In this document: positions 1 through 8,452 of the stretch, piece by piece
How positions within the stretch are numbered: position 1 is the first letter of the stretch
Layout: each line of letters begins with the position of its first letter
Assembly: GCA_039029315.1 (NCBI GenBank)
Contig: JBCCGK010000045.1
Location: 1-64,000 of the forward strand
Direction of reading: 5' to 3'
Source: JBCCCJ01 sp039029315
Lineage (GTDB): Bacteria > Bacteroidota > Bacteroidia > J057
DNA length: 64,000 nt
Position numbers and translations under genes: made by a program
Notes under the pieces: model-generated
The model's database searches: none
The model's input: only the letters and a program-made list of their open reading frames with translations
Told to the model about the DNA's origin: nothing

Positions 1-80
1 AATCAAGAAATGCTTCTCTCGAACAGTTCATTTCCGTATACATTAAGCCTTTTGGTTTGGGTTAAGCTGTTCGGTTCCCC

Positions 81-121
81 CAACTTTTTGAGCGCATTCA
101 CTTTTTGCCATCAAAAAGTTG
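81..121. repeat. Short inverted repeat in gene-free left edge
   Basis: The first 250 bases hold no convincing gene. This part contains a 10-bp perfect inverted repeat (CAACTTTTTG at 81-90 and CAAAAAGTTG at 112-121), which could form a weak AT-rich hairpin. It lies beside a copy of a dispersed repeat and may be part of a larger, decayed version of it. No function can be assigned. Confidence 0.4.
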
Positions 122-164
122 CAAGAAGCCCTAAGAATAATGGAAAAGAAAAAGTGTACGGTAG

Positions 165-252
165 TGAATTTTATTCTAATAGTGAAAAAAGCCGCCGGGT
201 GAGGAAAAAAGACGCATACAAAAAATAAGTGGCAGATTTCAAAACAGTCTCT
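165..252 (-). repeat. Dispersed repeat family, copy A (partial)
   Basis: Read on the minus strand from 252, this stretch matches the two other copies found near 47.2 and 49.7 kb. All share the end AGAGACTGTTT, a T-rich block, TTTTTTCC, and a stretch around ACTATTAGAA. Copy A appears to have lost one arm of the internal hairpin seen in the other copies, and its far end cannot be placed. It lies directly downstream of the methyltransferase gene, so it may sit in that gene's 3' end. Confidence 0.6.
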
Positions 253-922
253 AATTGTCCTTGGCAGACTCTTCTCTACGATATACCCGACTGGTGATGA
301 GGCCTTTCCAGAATAACTGTTCATCCAGTAGAGGCATTTCTCGTTTGTTAAATAATGCTCGAAAGTCCTGAATTCGCTTCCCACTGATTCCGCAACAAAT
401 TCGGAAAAACCAATACATGATGGTGAGCAAAAGCATACTCGGTAATTTCCAGGTATTGTCTGGAACAGCAAAATCTGCAATAAGCCAACGACCTCTTGTC
501 CGCAACCTCTGATATACACATTCGAATACTTCCTCAAGCTCTTGTTCAGTGAACAAATCCAGAAAAAAATGTGTAATGATTCGGTCAAACTTTCTTGAAA
601 CCGGAATTGCCTGTACTGTTCCTTGAAGAAATTGCACAATGTCTCGATTGGGATGAGTTAGGATCCTTTGGGAAGACTTCTGAACCATTCCAGCAGAGAT
701 CTCCACATACAGGATCTGTCCTTTCTCCCCTACTCGATTCAATACCTCTGGCAAAATCCATCCCGTCCCCCCACCAATAATCAATACCTGATCGCCAGTG
801 CGAATGTGAGACAAAAAATGTCCGCGAGCCCGCTGTAGAGCATCTCCAAATACTGCGCCCGCTAGCTTATCATAAATGGGAGCTATCCAATCAAATCCAC
901 TTCGATCTGTAGTGTCAGACAT
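251..922 (-). CDS. Class I SAM-dependent methyltransferase
   Basis: A 223-residue cytosolic protein predicted to transfer a methyl group from S-adenosylmethionine; the substrate is unknown. A glycine-rich SAM-binding loop (LIIGGGTG) follows a short N-terminal helix, then an acidic strand end (YVEIS) and a later HFFLDLF segment, as in UbiE/Methyltransf_11-like proteins. An in-frame start further upstream would overlap the preceding gene heavily. The start MSDTTDR is chosen because it leaves only 5 bases after the stop of the upstream membrane protein gene, giving a tight folK - membrane protein - methyltransferase operon. Pairing with a UbiA-like protein hints at lipid or quinone-like modification, but that is inference. 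Confidence 0.75.
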   Translation of the reverse strand: MSDTTDRSGFDWIAPIYDKLAGAVFGDALQRARGHFLSHIRTGDQVLIIGGGTGWILPEVLNRVGEKGQILYVEISAGMVQKSSQRILTHPNRDIVQFLQGTVQAIPVSRKFDRIITHFFLDLFTEQELEEVFECVYQRLRTRGRWLIADFAVPDNTWKLPSMLLLTIMYWFFRICCGISGKRIQDFRALFNKREMPLLDEQLFWKGLITSRVYRREESAKDN

Positions 923-927
923 AAAGG

Positions 928-1770
928 CTAAATAATCCAGACAATTCCAGGAAAAATGAAAACAGCATCCCCCCATGCACGATACTTTTCTTCTCCTACA
1001 AACCATTGTGGAAAAAAGTGTATCATGACCAATACTGTGAGCATACAGAGATAAATCATTTGTAGAACCAGAAATCGTTTTGCTTCCATGGGTTGAAATG
1101 ACAAACAGACTCCAAGTAGTAAGACAACCATCGCTAGAGAAGTTACCAAATAGGTCGTGTTTCGGACTCCTATCGCCCGGACAAATGATGTATGGCCATC
1201 CAATTCATCAGTTTTTGCTTCATAGGCAGAAAATACAAACAGGTTAATCAAGGCAAGAATCAAAAACTGAACAAAGGGTATCCATAAATCCGGAGTAGAG
1301 AAGACTCGGGCGAAAAGCGCTGGCGCCCCCCAAATCCCACACGCATAAATAACTCCTACTCCTAATTCCTTGTGAAAAAACCAGGAAATCCGATCGCCTA
1401 CGATACTCACCAGGGACAAATGCCCTATAACCAATATTCCCATTCCCATCCCAAATAACCAAATTTGAGAGGTGAGAAATACAGGGATCAAAAACACACA
1501 AATACTCATGCCAATCAGCCAGGCAACAAAAAGAAGCCGAAAGTATCGGTGATGGAATAAATGTCGATCAGTATGTGCCTGATCTTTCAACCTATAGGCG
1601 TCCATCAAATGATCAGCTGTATAAATCACCCATACACTCAGTGGCAAAGCGATCCACCAAACCAGGGGCATCGGCTGCTCCAACCACCAGACAACCAACC
1701 CACCAGAGGCCAATGCTCCTAGCACAACATCAATACTCAGTATCCGAAAGACTTTTAACAACTGCCTCAT
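928..1770 (-). CDS. UbiA-like integral membrane protein
   Basis: A 280-residue protein with about seven to eight hydrophobic segments. Two loops resemble, weakly, the aspartate-rich motifs of UbiA prenyltransferases: YTADHLMDAYRLK near residue 50, and AYEAKTDELDGHTS near residue 185. The first lacks the usual NDxxDxxxD spacing, so catalytic activity is uncertain. Its start overlaps the folK stop by 4 bases (ATGA), indicating translational coupling, and a methyltransferase gene follows at once. The order resembles the prenyltransferase plus methyltransferase pairs of isoprenoid-quinone pathways, but it could equally be an uncharacterised membrane family of Bacteroidota. Confidence 0.5.
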   Translation of the reverse strand: MRQLLKVFRILSIDVVLGALASGGLVVWWLEQPMPLVWWIALPLSVWVIYTADHLMDAYRLKDQAHTDRHLFHHRYFRLLFVAWLIGMSICVFLIPVFLTSQIWLFGMGMGILVIGHLSLVSIVGDRISWFFHKELGVGVIYACGIWGAPALFARVFSTPDLWIPFVQFLILALINLFVFSAYEAKTDELDGHTSFVRAIGVRNTTYLVTSLAMVVLLLGVCLSFQPMEAKRFLVLQMIYLCMLTVLVMIHFFPQWFVGEEKYRAWGDAVFIFPGIVWII

Positions 1771-2267
1771 TCCTGTTCGGAAATTATCAATGATTCTGAT
1801 AGTTTGGTGATGTCTGAATCTGCCTGCTCAAGCAGAAGAGTAGAAATGCTCAAGCTATGTCCAGTGGGAATCCAGTCTGGTTCAAGATCCTGAAATGGTG
1901 CCAATACGAAAGATCTCTGAGGATAATATGGATGAGGAAGGGTCAAGTGCTCGGAAATCACTTGTTGACGATGGAATTCCAGAATATCCAAATCTATCAA
2001 ACGTGGTCCCCACTTCATGATGCGTCTTCTACCCATCATTTGCTCAATGCCCAACAAGGCAGTTAACAGCTCCTCTGCCGTTCCAGCAAATTGGACCTCG
2101 CAAACTGCATTCACGAAGTCTTCCTGTGCCTCAATTCCCCAGGCAGGGGTTCGGTACACTGCGGAGCAACGAAGAACATGAATATTACTTTCTTCCATTT
2201 GGAAGATAGAATTTCTCAGGTTGTCGACCTTATTACCAATATTGCTACCGAGTCCAAGAAAAATCAT
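1767..2267 (-). CDS. folK: 2-amino-4-hydroxy-6-hydroxymethyldihydropteridine pyrophosphokinase
   Basis: Transfers pyrophosphate from ATP to 6-hydroxymethyl-7,8-dihydropterin, the step before dihydropteroate synthase in folate synthesis. The 166-residue length is typical for a single-domain HPPK. Family signatures are clear: FLGLGSNIGN at the N-terminus, RTPAWG in the middle, GPRLIDLDIL with the metal-binding aspartates, and LPHPYYPQRSFVLAP near the C-terminus. It is the first gene of a three-gene minus-strand operon and is divergent from sppA across about 130 bases that must hold both promoters. Confidence 0.95.
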   Translation of the reverse strand: MIFLGLGSNIGNKVDNLRNSIFQMEESNIHVLRCSAVYRTPAWGIEAQEDFVNAVCEVQFAGTAEELLTALLGIEQMMGRRRIMKWGPRLIDLDILEFHRQQVISEHLTLPHPYYPQRSFVLAPFQDLEPDWIPTGHSLSISTLLLEQADSDITKLSESLIISEQE

Positions 2268-2401
2268 GCCTAAAGATAGATGGTTTCTGCTGATTGGTAG
2301 AATATCTTTTCATGTTTTGAGAAGGATCTGTAATTTTGAGCATCAACAATATTTTTGAGATTGAGTATCAAACACTTTTTCTCCTCAACAGTTAATGAGA
2401 T

Positions 2402-4183
2402 ATGAATTTTTTAAAAACCTTTGCTGCTAGTTTTATCGCGGTAATTACAGCCATTGTTATTGGCATTCCTATAATATTCATTGTAATTGGAGGAATATTT
2501 GCGAGCATTGGCAGCTCTCAAGATCAAGTGGAGGTCAAGTCAGGCACAATTCTGAAAATGAGTCTTTCTGGAGTGATCACTGAAACTGAAACAGGAAATC
2601 CTATCGAGCTGGATTTAGGAGATCTATTGGGGGTTCCCGGAGCCGGAAACACCAGAAATATCGGTTTATTTCAACTTTTGAGAAAAATCGAGCAAGCAAA
2701 AAATGACAAAAAAGTAAAAGGAATCTACCTGAATCTGACAGGAACTGTAGGAACAGGATGGGCAAACCTGCGCTCTATTCGCGATGCGCTTCTTGAGTTC
2801 AAGAGTGATGGGAAATTTATTTACGCCTACTCTGAGCTCTATACTGAAAAAGCCTACTACCTCGCCAGTGTGGCAGATAAAGTATATCTTCCACCAGAGG
2901 GCATGTTGGAATTCAATGGCCTTGCTTCTTCCAGGATGTTCTACAAGGGAATGTTTGACAAGGTCAATCTGGAACCCAAAGTGTTCAAGGTAGGAACCTT
3001 TAAATCAGCCGTTGAACCATATCTGAGAAAAGATATGAGTGAAGCCAGCAAACTTCAAACAGAAGAATATTTAAAAGATATCTGGAACATCTTTATCGAA
3101 GACGTTTCTGCATCGAGATCCCTCTCCCCTGAGAAATTGAATGAATTGGCTGACAACTTCATCATGGGGGAAGGCCCCCAGGCCAAAAAAGAAGGATTGA
3201 TTGATGAAGTGCTGTACGAATCTGATGTACTGGACAGACTCAAGGAAGCTGTAGGGAAAGAATCTGACGAAAGTCTGGAACTCCTGGCATTCAAAAAGTT
3301 CATGAAAGTGCCTGGCAAGTATAAATCTTCCAAGAATAAGATTGCGGTTATTTTTGCTGAAGGAGCGATCAATTCAGGAAAAAGTAGCCAGGGGTCCATT
3401 GGCTCAGAGACGGTTATCAGTCAACTCCGAAAGGCGAGAAAGGATAAGAAGATCAAAGCCATCGTTTTGCGAATCAATAGCCCTGGTGGAAGTGCGTTAG
3501 CTTCTGACATGATGGCAAATGAAATCAGGCTGTGCAAAGCTGAAAAACCTGTTATTGCCTCTTTTGGCGATGTAGCAGCTTCTGGTGGATATTATATGGG
3601 AGCGCCCTGCGATTATATTTTTGCCAGAAGAAACACCATCACCGGATCTATCGGCATATTCGGGATGTGGATGGAACTGTCTCAAGCCTTGGAAAATCAT
3701 ATCGGAATTACCTTCGATGCTGTCGAGACACATGAGCACGCAAATCTTGGCGATCCATCATTCCCATTGACAAAGGCTGAAGAAGCATTTATTCAGGCAA
3801 AAATTGAGCGCGGATATGGTTCCTTCATTGAAGTTGTTCGATCTGGCAGAAATTTTCGGGATTCTGCTGCTGTAGATGCGATCGCTCAAGGCCGAGTTTG
3901 GTCTGGACAAGCTGCCAAAGAAAGAAATTTGATCGATGCGTATGGTGAGTTAGATGATGCCATTGCCTATGCAGCTCAACAAGTTGGCATTGAGGAGGAC
4001 TACAAAATTCATCAGTTCAAGCCATCTGACAATCCTTTTGAAGAGATTTTCAAGGATTTTATGGTGGACATTCGATCTAATGATCCCTTGTATCAGGAAT
4101 TGGAAACCTTGAGAAAAATCAAGCAAACCTTTCCGACCAATGGCACCTACGCCCTGATGCCATATGATCTAAAAATTGAATAA
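2402..4183 (+). CDS. sppA: Signal peptide peptidase SppA, 67-kDa type
   Basis: A membrane-anchored serine protease that degrades cleaved signal peptides. An N-terminal transmembrane segment (residues 5-38) is followed by two tandem peptidase S49 domains. The catalytic dyad is visible: Lys201 in the N-terminal repeat (VGTFKSAVEPY) and Ser394 in the C-terminal repeat (DVAASGGYY), matching the cross-domain Lys/Ser pair known for E. coli SppA. The 593-residue length fits the 67K family rather than the short SppA. It is monocistronic and ends just before a strong bidirectional hairpin and a convergent tRNA gene. Confidence 0.95.
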   Translation: MNFLKTFAASFIAVITAIVIGIPIIFIVIGGIFASIGSSQDQVEVKSGTILKMSLSGVITETETGNPIELDLGDLLGVPGAGNTRNIGLFQLLRKIEQAKNDKKVKGIYLNLTGTVGTGWANLRSIRDALLEFKSDGKFIYAYSELYTEKAYYLASVADKVYLPPEGMLEFNGLASSRMFYKGMFDKVNLEPKVFKVGTFKSAVEPYLRKDMSEASKLQTEEYLKDIWNIFIEDVSASRSLSPEKLNELADNFIMGEGPQAKKEGLIDEVLYESDVLDRLKEAVGKESDESLELLAFKKFMKVPGKYKSSKNKIAVIFAEGAINSGKSSQGSIGSETVISQLRKARKDKKIKAIVLRINSPGGSALASDMMANEIRLCKAEKPVIASFGDVAASGGYYMGAPCDYIFARRNTITGSIGIFGMWMELSQALENHIGITFDAVETHEHANLGDPSFPLTKAEEAFIQAKIERGYGSFIEVVRSGRNFRDSAAVDAIAQGRVWSGQAAKERNLIDAYGELDDAIAYAAQQVGIEEDYKIHQFKPSDNPFEEIFKDFMVDIRSNDPLYQELETLRKIKQTFPTNGTYALMPYDLKIE

Positions 4184-4209
4184 TAGGCAGTCTCAGGACT
4201 GTAAATCAG

Positions 4210-4239
4210 AAAAGCCGAAACCACAGGGTTTCGGCTTTT
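4210..4239. terminator. Bidirectional intrinsic terminator
   Basis: A perfect 13-bp stem (AAAAGCCGAAACC with GGTTTCGGCTTTT) around a 4-base loop, with A and T tracts at the stem base. It lies between the convergent sppA and tRNA-Gly genes and can end transcription from both sides. Confidence 0.85.
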
Positions 4240-4246
4240 CTTGTTG

Positions 4247-4319
4247 AGCGAGAGACGGGAATCGAACCCGCGACCCCAACCTTGGCAAGGTTGTGCTCTA
4301 CCAGCTGAGCTACTCTCGC
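4247..4319 (-). tRNA. tRNA-Gly (anticodon GCC)
   Basis: The minus strand folds as a 73-base cloverleaf. The acceptor stem is GCGAGAG/CTCTCGC, the D-arm contains TAGCTCAGCTGGTAGAGC, the anticodon stem CAACC/GGTTG encloses the loop TTGCCAA, and the T-arm contains GGTTCGAATCC. The anticodon GCC reads GGC and GGU glycine codons. The discriminator is T, and no CCA end is encoded, which is usual in this phylum. Confidence 0.95.
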
Positions 4320-4380
4320 TTGAACGGGACACAAAGAAATAGAATGGAATCCATTCAAGCAAGATTTTTAAGAGAAAAAG

Positions 4381-4782
4381 TCAAATTTTTTCTCGCAATA
4401 ATCGACGCCCAACCAATAATGTCCATACCCAGGACACGGCATAACTTATCATGAATACCACCCACCATTGAGTGACGTAGGCCACCAATCCGCCTGATAC
4501 CACAAATAAATTCACCGGCAACAAAGGAGAGGCACTTCTCTGTTGGCGCAGCGAGGGAATAATCGTATCAAGCATGACCAGAAGGCGATACACAACATAG
4601 CTAATGATCAACCAGTTCCAGCTACTCAGCCCTATGGACACAACAGCCATCAGGATCATAACCGCTCCAATACTGATCGAAAATATGTGCTTGTTCCTAT
4701 CGGGAGCCTTCAACAATCCAACAATGAGCAAGAAATCATGAAAAATAATTATTGAACAAAATAAGTAGAGAATCCAATACAT
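4381..4782 (-). CDS. Small integral membrane protein, unknown function
   Basis: A 133-residue protein that is almost entirely hydrophobic, with four predicted membrane spans (about residues 1-25, 33-55, 58-75 and 90-122) and short basic loops (KAPDRNK, RQQRSAS). The C-terminus is basic (GRRLLREKI), suggesting a cytoplasmic end. No family motif was recognised. It stands alone upstream of the tRNA-Gly gene on the same strand, so read-through into the tRNA is possible. Confidence 0.6.
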   Translation of the reverse strand: MYWILYLFCSIIIFHDFLLIVGLLKAPDRNKHIFSISIGAVMILMAVVSIGLSSWNWLIISYVVYRLLVMLDTIIPSLRQQRSASPLLPVNLFVVSGGLVAYVTQWWVVFMISYAVSWVWTLLVGRRLLREKI

Positions 4783-4974
4783 ATGTGGGTAATAGGGGGT
4801 AAAAGGGTTAAAGTCTGGCTAGAGATGTAATCTGAGAGACAATTCACAGAAAATCGGCTCGATATATTTGTTAGGCTACTAGCAATCTCCATCAGAGCAA
4901 CGCAAGGCATGTAAAAAATACAACGAGTGGAAGATCAAAATAGTAGCGTCTCTGTTAAGATTAACAGGTATTTT

Positions 4975-5961
4975 ATGAGAAAAAGAACTATTTTCTTATG
5001 CATTCTTTTATTGTTTGGCGGCATAAAGTATGCCAAATCTCAAGCATGCTGTTCCGGAGGGGTCCCTATATCCAGTAATCTTGGGTTGGCTTCCAAAGGA
5101 ATTGGTGCCCTACAATTCCAGCTTACCTATGATTATAACACTCTACGGGATTTGCTGGCAGGAAGGACAAAATTGCAGGATCGAAGCCGGATAAGGAACA
5201 CCCATTCTCTGCTTCTCGAATCAAGCTATGAATTCTCATCTGCTTTTTCGATCAGTGCATTGGTGAGTTATGTTCGACAAGAAAGAATCATTCATACTCA
5301 ATTGGGAACAGATGATATTACCATCAATCAGGGCTTGGGAGATGCCATTGTCTTGTTTCGTTACACCCTTTTTTCGAACAAACCAGAGCTTCCTTTTAGT
5401 GTAATTGTTGGGGCTGGCCCCAAAATACCTTTGGGCAACGCAGATCATACAGACAAAAGGGGAATCATCTTGCCAGCAGATCTTCAACCAGGAACCGGCG
5501 CCTGGGATGGAATCGCCTGGGGATATTTTGTGTTTCAACCTTCCAGCTTCCCAAACCTTACCTTCAGTACAAATACCACTTATCGAATAACGACCCCCAA
5601 CCAACGCTTTAATGGACAGCAGGCCTATCGATTTGGGAATGAGTTCCAGGTTCAGTCAGGAGTTTCTTATCGGTTCTTGATTCAAAGCCTGATTTTGGAC
5701 CCCATGCTGATCTTTCAATATAGAACCGTCAGCGCTGATCAGGTCAATGCCTTGGTCCTTGACAATACTGGAGGGCACTGGATTTATGCACGAACGGGGA
5801 TAAATATCAACCTGTCTCCTAAAAATGCAGTCCGCCTCATGGCCGATTTTCCCCTGTATCGAGATCTGGTAGGCACACAATTATCCACCTCATTTAGAGC
5901 ATCTATTTCTTTCTACCATTCACTTTCTCTCTCGAAAAAGAAACCATTTCCTATAAACTGA
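4975..5961 (+). CDS. Predicted outer-membrane beta-barrel protein
   Basis: The protein has 328 residues from MRKRTIFLC; a GTG codon 48 bases upstream is in frame but would put a polar stretch before the signal peptide. The signal peptide (about residues 1-23, ending AKSQA) is followed by a CCSGG motif and then alternating beta strands with aromatic residues, ending in a strand (ASISFYHSLSLS). This looks like a transporter or porin barrel of the MetA/phenol-degradation-like type, though the family is not certain. It is followed 51 bases later by a DUF3179 lipoprotein gene on the same strand, so the two probably form one operon of envelope proteins. Confidence 0.6.
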   Translation: MRKRTIFLCILLLFGGIKYAKSQACCSGGVPISSNLGLASKGIGALQFQLTYDYNTLRDLLAGRTKLQDRSRIRNTHSLLLESSYEFSSAFSISALVSYVRQERIIHTQLGTDDITINQGLGDAIVLFRYTLFSNKPELPFSVIVGAGPKIPLGNADHTDKRGIILPADLQPGTGAWDGIAWGYFVFQPSSFPNLTFSTNTTYRITTPNQRFNGQQAYRFGNEFQVQSGVSYRFLIQSLILDPMLIFQYRTVSADQVNALVLDNTGGHWIYARTGININLSPKNAVRLMADFPLYRDLVGTQLSTSFRASISFYHSLSLSKKKPFPIN

Positions 5962-6012
5962 CAAGCCGTTTCTATCTTTCATATTCAACACCTCAAAAAA
6001 AAAGTCCTTATC

Positions 6013-7095
6013 ATGCGTTTGTCCTATGTATTTGTTACGATGATTACGCTCCTTTTCCTGGGAGCCTGTCGACCTGATCCACCTGGTCCTACAAATTCTT
6101 CTGGCAACAATCCCTGGCTGATCCCTGACAATGAAGTGAGAGATGGAGGGCCGGGCAAGGACGGGATTCCTTCCGTTGATGATCCTGTTTTCACAATGAT
6201 AGAGTCTTCTAGCAAATTGTTGGATGACAATGAATTGGTAGTAGGGTTTAAGTACGGAAATATTACAAGAGCCTATCCTCATACCATTTTGGATTGGCAC
6301 GAGATTGTTAATGATAAAATAGATGACCTGTCCTTTTCTGTGATTTACTGTCCACTCACAGGTTCTGCTACCATCTGGAACAGAGAATATGATGGAAAAA
6401 CCGGATCATTTGGTGTTTCTGGCCTATTGTATAATACCAATATTATACCCTATGATCGTAAAACTGATAGCAATTGGTCTCAGATGCGGCTGCAATGCGT
6501 GAACGGAGAAAGAATGGGAGATCATCCAGAAACCTTCAATGTAGTTGAAACAACATGGCAAAACTGGAGGAAAATGTATCCCTCCTCTGAAGTGATGACC
6601 ACCAATACAGGATTCAATCGAGACTATGGAAGATATCCTTATGGTGGTTATCGAACCAATACACAGTTGATCTTCCCTGTATCTAACCTGGATGACAGGC
6701 TACATGCCAAAGAACGGGCCTTGGCGGTAATTGTAGATGGAACCGCCAGAGGGTATCCAATTAGTGCCTTGGGAGAGTCAGAATTGGATGACCAGATTAC
6801 TGTCATTCAAGAGGAAGTAAATGGACTCCCTATTGTGGTTGCAGGCAGTGCTGGAAGAAATTTGGGGGTTGCTTTTCAACGACAGCTTGCTGATGGAACT
6901 TTGTTGGAGTTTGAAGCTGTCAATAGTGGAGATAATATTGTGCTTCGGGATCAGGAAGGAAATGAATGGGATGTATTTGGATATGCGATCAATGGCGTGA
7001 GGCAAGGACAGCAACTCCAGCGTGTGGAATCATTTATCGCCTATTGGTTCGCGTGGGGAACATTTTACGACGATTTAAGTTTGTATGAAGAATAA
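6013..7095 (+). CDS. DUF3179 domain lipoprotein
   Basis: A 360-residue protein with a lipoprotein signal (LFLGAC lipobox, Cys19), so it is probably anchored in the envelope. The DUF3179 hallmarks are present: GFKYGNITRAYPHTILDWHE, YCPLTGSATIWNRE, and SGLLYNTNIIPYDRKTDSNW. The family is widespread but has no established biochemical role; the conserved Cys and aspartate/tryptophan motifs suggest ligand or redox chemistry, which is inference. It follows the beta-barrel gene, and two hairpins lie immediately downstream. Confidence 0.85.
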   Translation: MRLSYVFVTMITLLFLGACRPDPPGPTNSSGNNPWLIPDNEVRDGGPGKDGIPSVDDPVFTMIESSSKLLDDNELVVGFKYGNITRAYPHTILDWHEIVNDKIDDLSFSVIYCPLTGSATIWNREYDGKTGSFGVSGLLYNTNIIPYDRKTDSNWSQMRLQCVNGERMGDHPETFNVVETTWQNWRKMYPSSEVMTTNTGFNRDYGRYPYGGYRTNTQLIFPVSNLDDRLHAKERALAVIVDGTARGYPISALGESELDDQITVIQEEVNGLPIVVAGSAGRNLGVAFQRQLADGTLLEFEAVNSGDNIVLRDQEGNEWDVFGYAINGVRQGQQLQRVESFIAYWFAWGTFYDDLSLYEE

Positions 7096-7119
7096 AATAA
7101 TCCTCTTACAAGGATTATT
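7096..7119 (+). terminator. Hairpin directly after DUF3179 gene
   Basis: A 9-bp perfect stem (AATAATCCT with AGGATTATT) with a 6-base loop begins at the base after the DUF3179 stop codon. It has no long T tract, so termination strength is uncertain. Confidence 0.5.
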
Positions 7120-7148
7120 AGGTGTTTACATAGCGGTTTGTCAATAGG

Positions 7149-7179
7149 AACAGGGAGATGCCATTGGCGTCTCCTTGTT
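7149..7179. terminator. Hairpin between convergent genes
   Basis: A 14-position stem (AACAGGGAGATGCC with GGCGTCTCCTTGTT, two positions G:U in RNA) with a 3-base loop sits between the convergent DUF3179 and rpe genes. It probably works as a terminator for one or both strands. Confidence 0.6.
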
Positions 7180-7184
7180 GATTA

Positions 7185-7856
7185 TTAGACCCACTGCGGG
7201 TTGGGTTGGAGAGATTTGAGGTGTTTTGCTGCTTCCAAAGGTGTGGGATGTTTGAATATATAACTTCCGGCGACCAGGACATCTACTCCATGATTCAAAG
7301 CAAGTGGACCTGTTTTTTCATCTATCCCACCATCTATTTCTATCAAGCTTCGGTATCCATTTTCCTGGATGATTCGTTTCAGCTTCAAAGATTTATCCAG
7401 AACATAAGACAAAAATGATTGCCCCCCAAAACCGGGATTCACAGACATCAGCAATACCACGTCCACCACTGGCAGGATATGTGCAATTGCCTCAATAGGT
7501 GTGGCTGGATTCAACGCTACACCAGCTTTCATTCCTAGTTCCTGAATTCTTCTGACTGTTCGATCCAAATGTTTGCAGGCTTCCACATGAACAGTCAACA
7601 CATTTGCTCCTGCATCTCGAAAAGCCTCCAGATATAATTCAGGCCGTTCAATCATCAAGTGTACATCTATGGGTTTGGCAGATATGGGTTTGATCGCTTT
7701 CAATACAGGAAATCCAAAAGAGATGTTCGGGACAAAATGCCCATCCATGACATCAAAATGAAGCCAATCGCCAGCAGATTGATTGACTAATTCAATCATG
7801 CGTTGAAGATGGAGAAAGTCAGCAGCAAGCAATGAAGGCGCAATCAGGTGGCTCAT
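7185..7856 (-). CDS. rpe: Ribulose-phosphate 3-epimerase
   Basis: Interconverts D-ribulose 5-phosphate and D-xylulose 5-phosphate in the pentose phosphate pathway. The 223-residue TIM barrel shows the family signatures: IAPSLLAADF at the N-terminus, HFDVMDGHFVPN (metal-binding His and Asp), VHLMIERPE, VNPGFGGQSF for phosphate binding, and IDGGI followed by VAGSYIF. It is downstream of a small membrane protein gene with 7 bases between them, so the two are probably co-transcribed. Confidence 0.95.
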   Translation of the reverse strand: MSHLIAPSLLAADFLHLQRMIELVNQSAGDWLHFDVMDGHFVPNISFGFPVLKAIKPISAKPIDVHLMIERPELYLEAFRDAGANVLTVHVEACKHLDRTVRRIQELGMKAGVALNPATPIEAIAHILPVVDVVLLMSVNPGFGGQSFLSYVLDKSLKLKRIIQENGYRSLIEIDGGIDEKTGPLALNHGVDVLVAGSYIFKHPTPLEAAKHLKSLQPNPQWV

Positions 7857-7863
7857 AGGTCAA

Positions 7864-8367
7864 TCAATGCCAATATAATTTCCGTACTGAAGGTAAAAGC
7901 AGGTATACAATTCCTATCAAACACATGATTCCAAGTCCGAAATTGACAACGATTGATTCAATGACGGGATAATCTTCCGGAAAAATCTGATTAGAGGCAA
8001 TCCGGTTATAATGTTCATCCAGAATACGGATCAGCCAGATTCCCATAAAGGAAAACAAAAATGTCAGCAAACTAAGAATGATGATGCAGGTAGACCAGCC
8101 AAAACCTGTTGGCAATCGCAAGCCGATTCCCAAAATCAACATAGCCAATGGAAGGTTAATAGAAGCAAGATCTTCACTGAACAATTGATACCCGCCAAAT
8201 AAGGGAACCCACGAGGCTTCGCAAAGTCCCCAGGAAGAGCCAGTAAACCGACAAAGTAAGACAAGGATAAGGGATACTATTCCCAGAATCAAGAGAATCA
8301 TGGAAGCCCAACCAATGAACATCCGATCAGATTCAAATATGCCCTTTGGCTGTGTCTCCATTTTCAT
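7864..8367 (-). CDS. Integral membrane protein, unknown function
   Basis: The protein has 167 residues with four hydrophobic segments. The start MKMETQPKG is preferred over an ATG 48 bases upstream because GGAGG lies 5 bases before it. A cytoplasmic head (METQPKGIFESDR) precedes the first span, and a polar loop (RILDEHYNRIASNQIFPEDYP) lies before the last. No family was recognised. It lies between the giant SprB-repeat gene and rpe on the same strand, close to rpe. Confidence 0.6.
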   Translation of the reverse strand: MKMETQPKGIFESDRMFIGWASMILLILGIVSLILVLLCRFTGSSWGLCEASWVPLFGGYQLFSEDLASINLPLAMLILGIGLRLPTGFGWSTCIIILSLLTFLFSFMGIWLIRILDEHYNRIASNQIFPEDYPVIESIVVNFGLGIMCLIGIVYLLLPSVRKLYWH

Positions 8368-8452
8368 CAAATCCTCCACAAAATAGGGCCAGCAAGCTAA
8401 AGAAAAATGGGTCAAGGTACAAATCAGATGGAGATTGGGCAGGAGATCGAAC

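Noticed and set aside
43..639. A 198-residue minus-strand open frame overlapping the methyltransferase
   Set aside because: It runs out of frame through a gene with clear methyltransferase motifs and through the repeat at 165-252.
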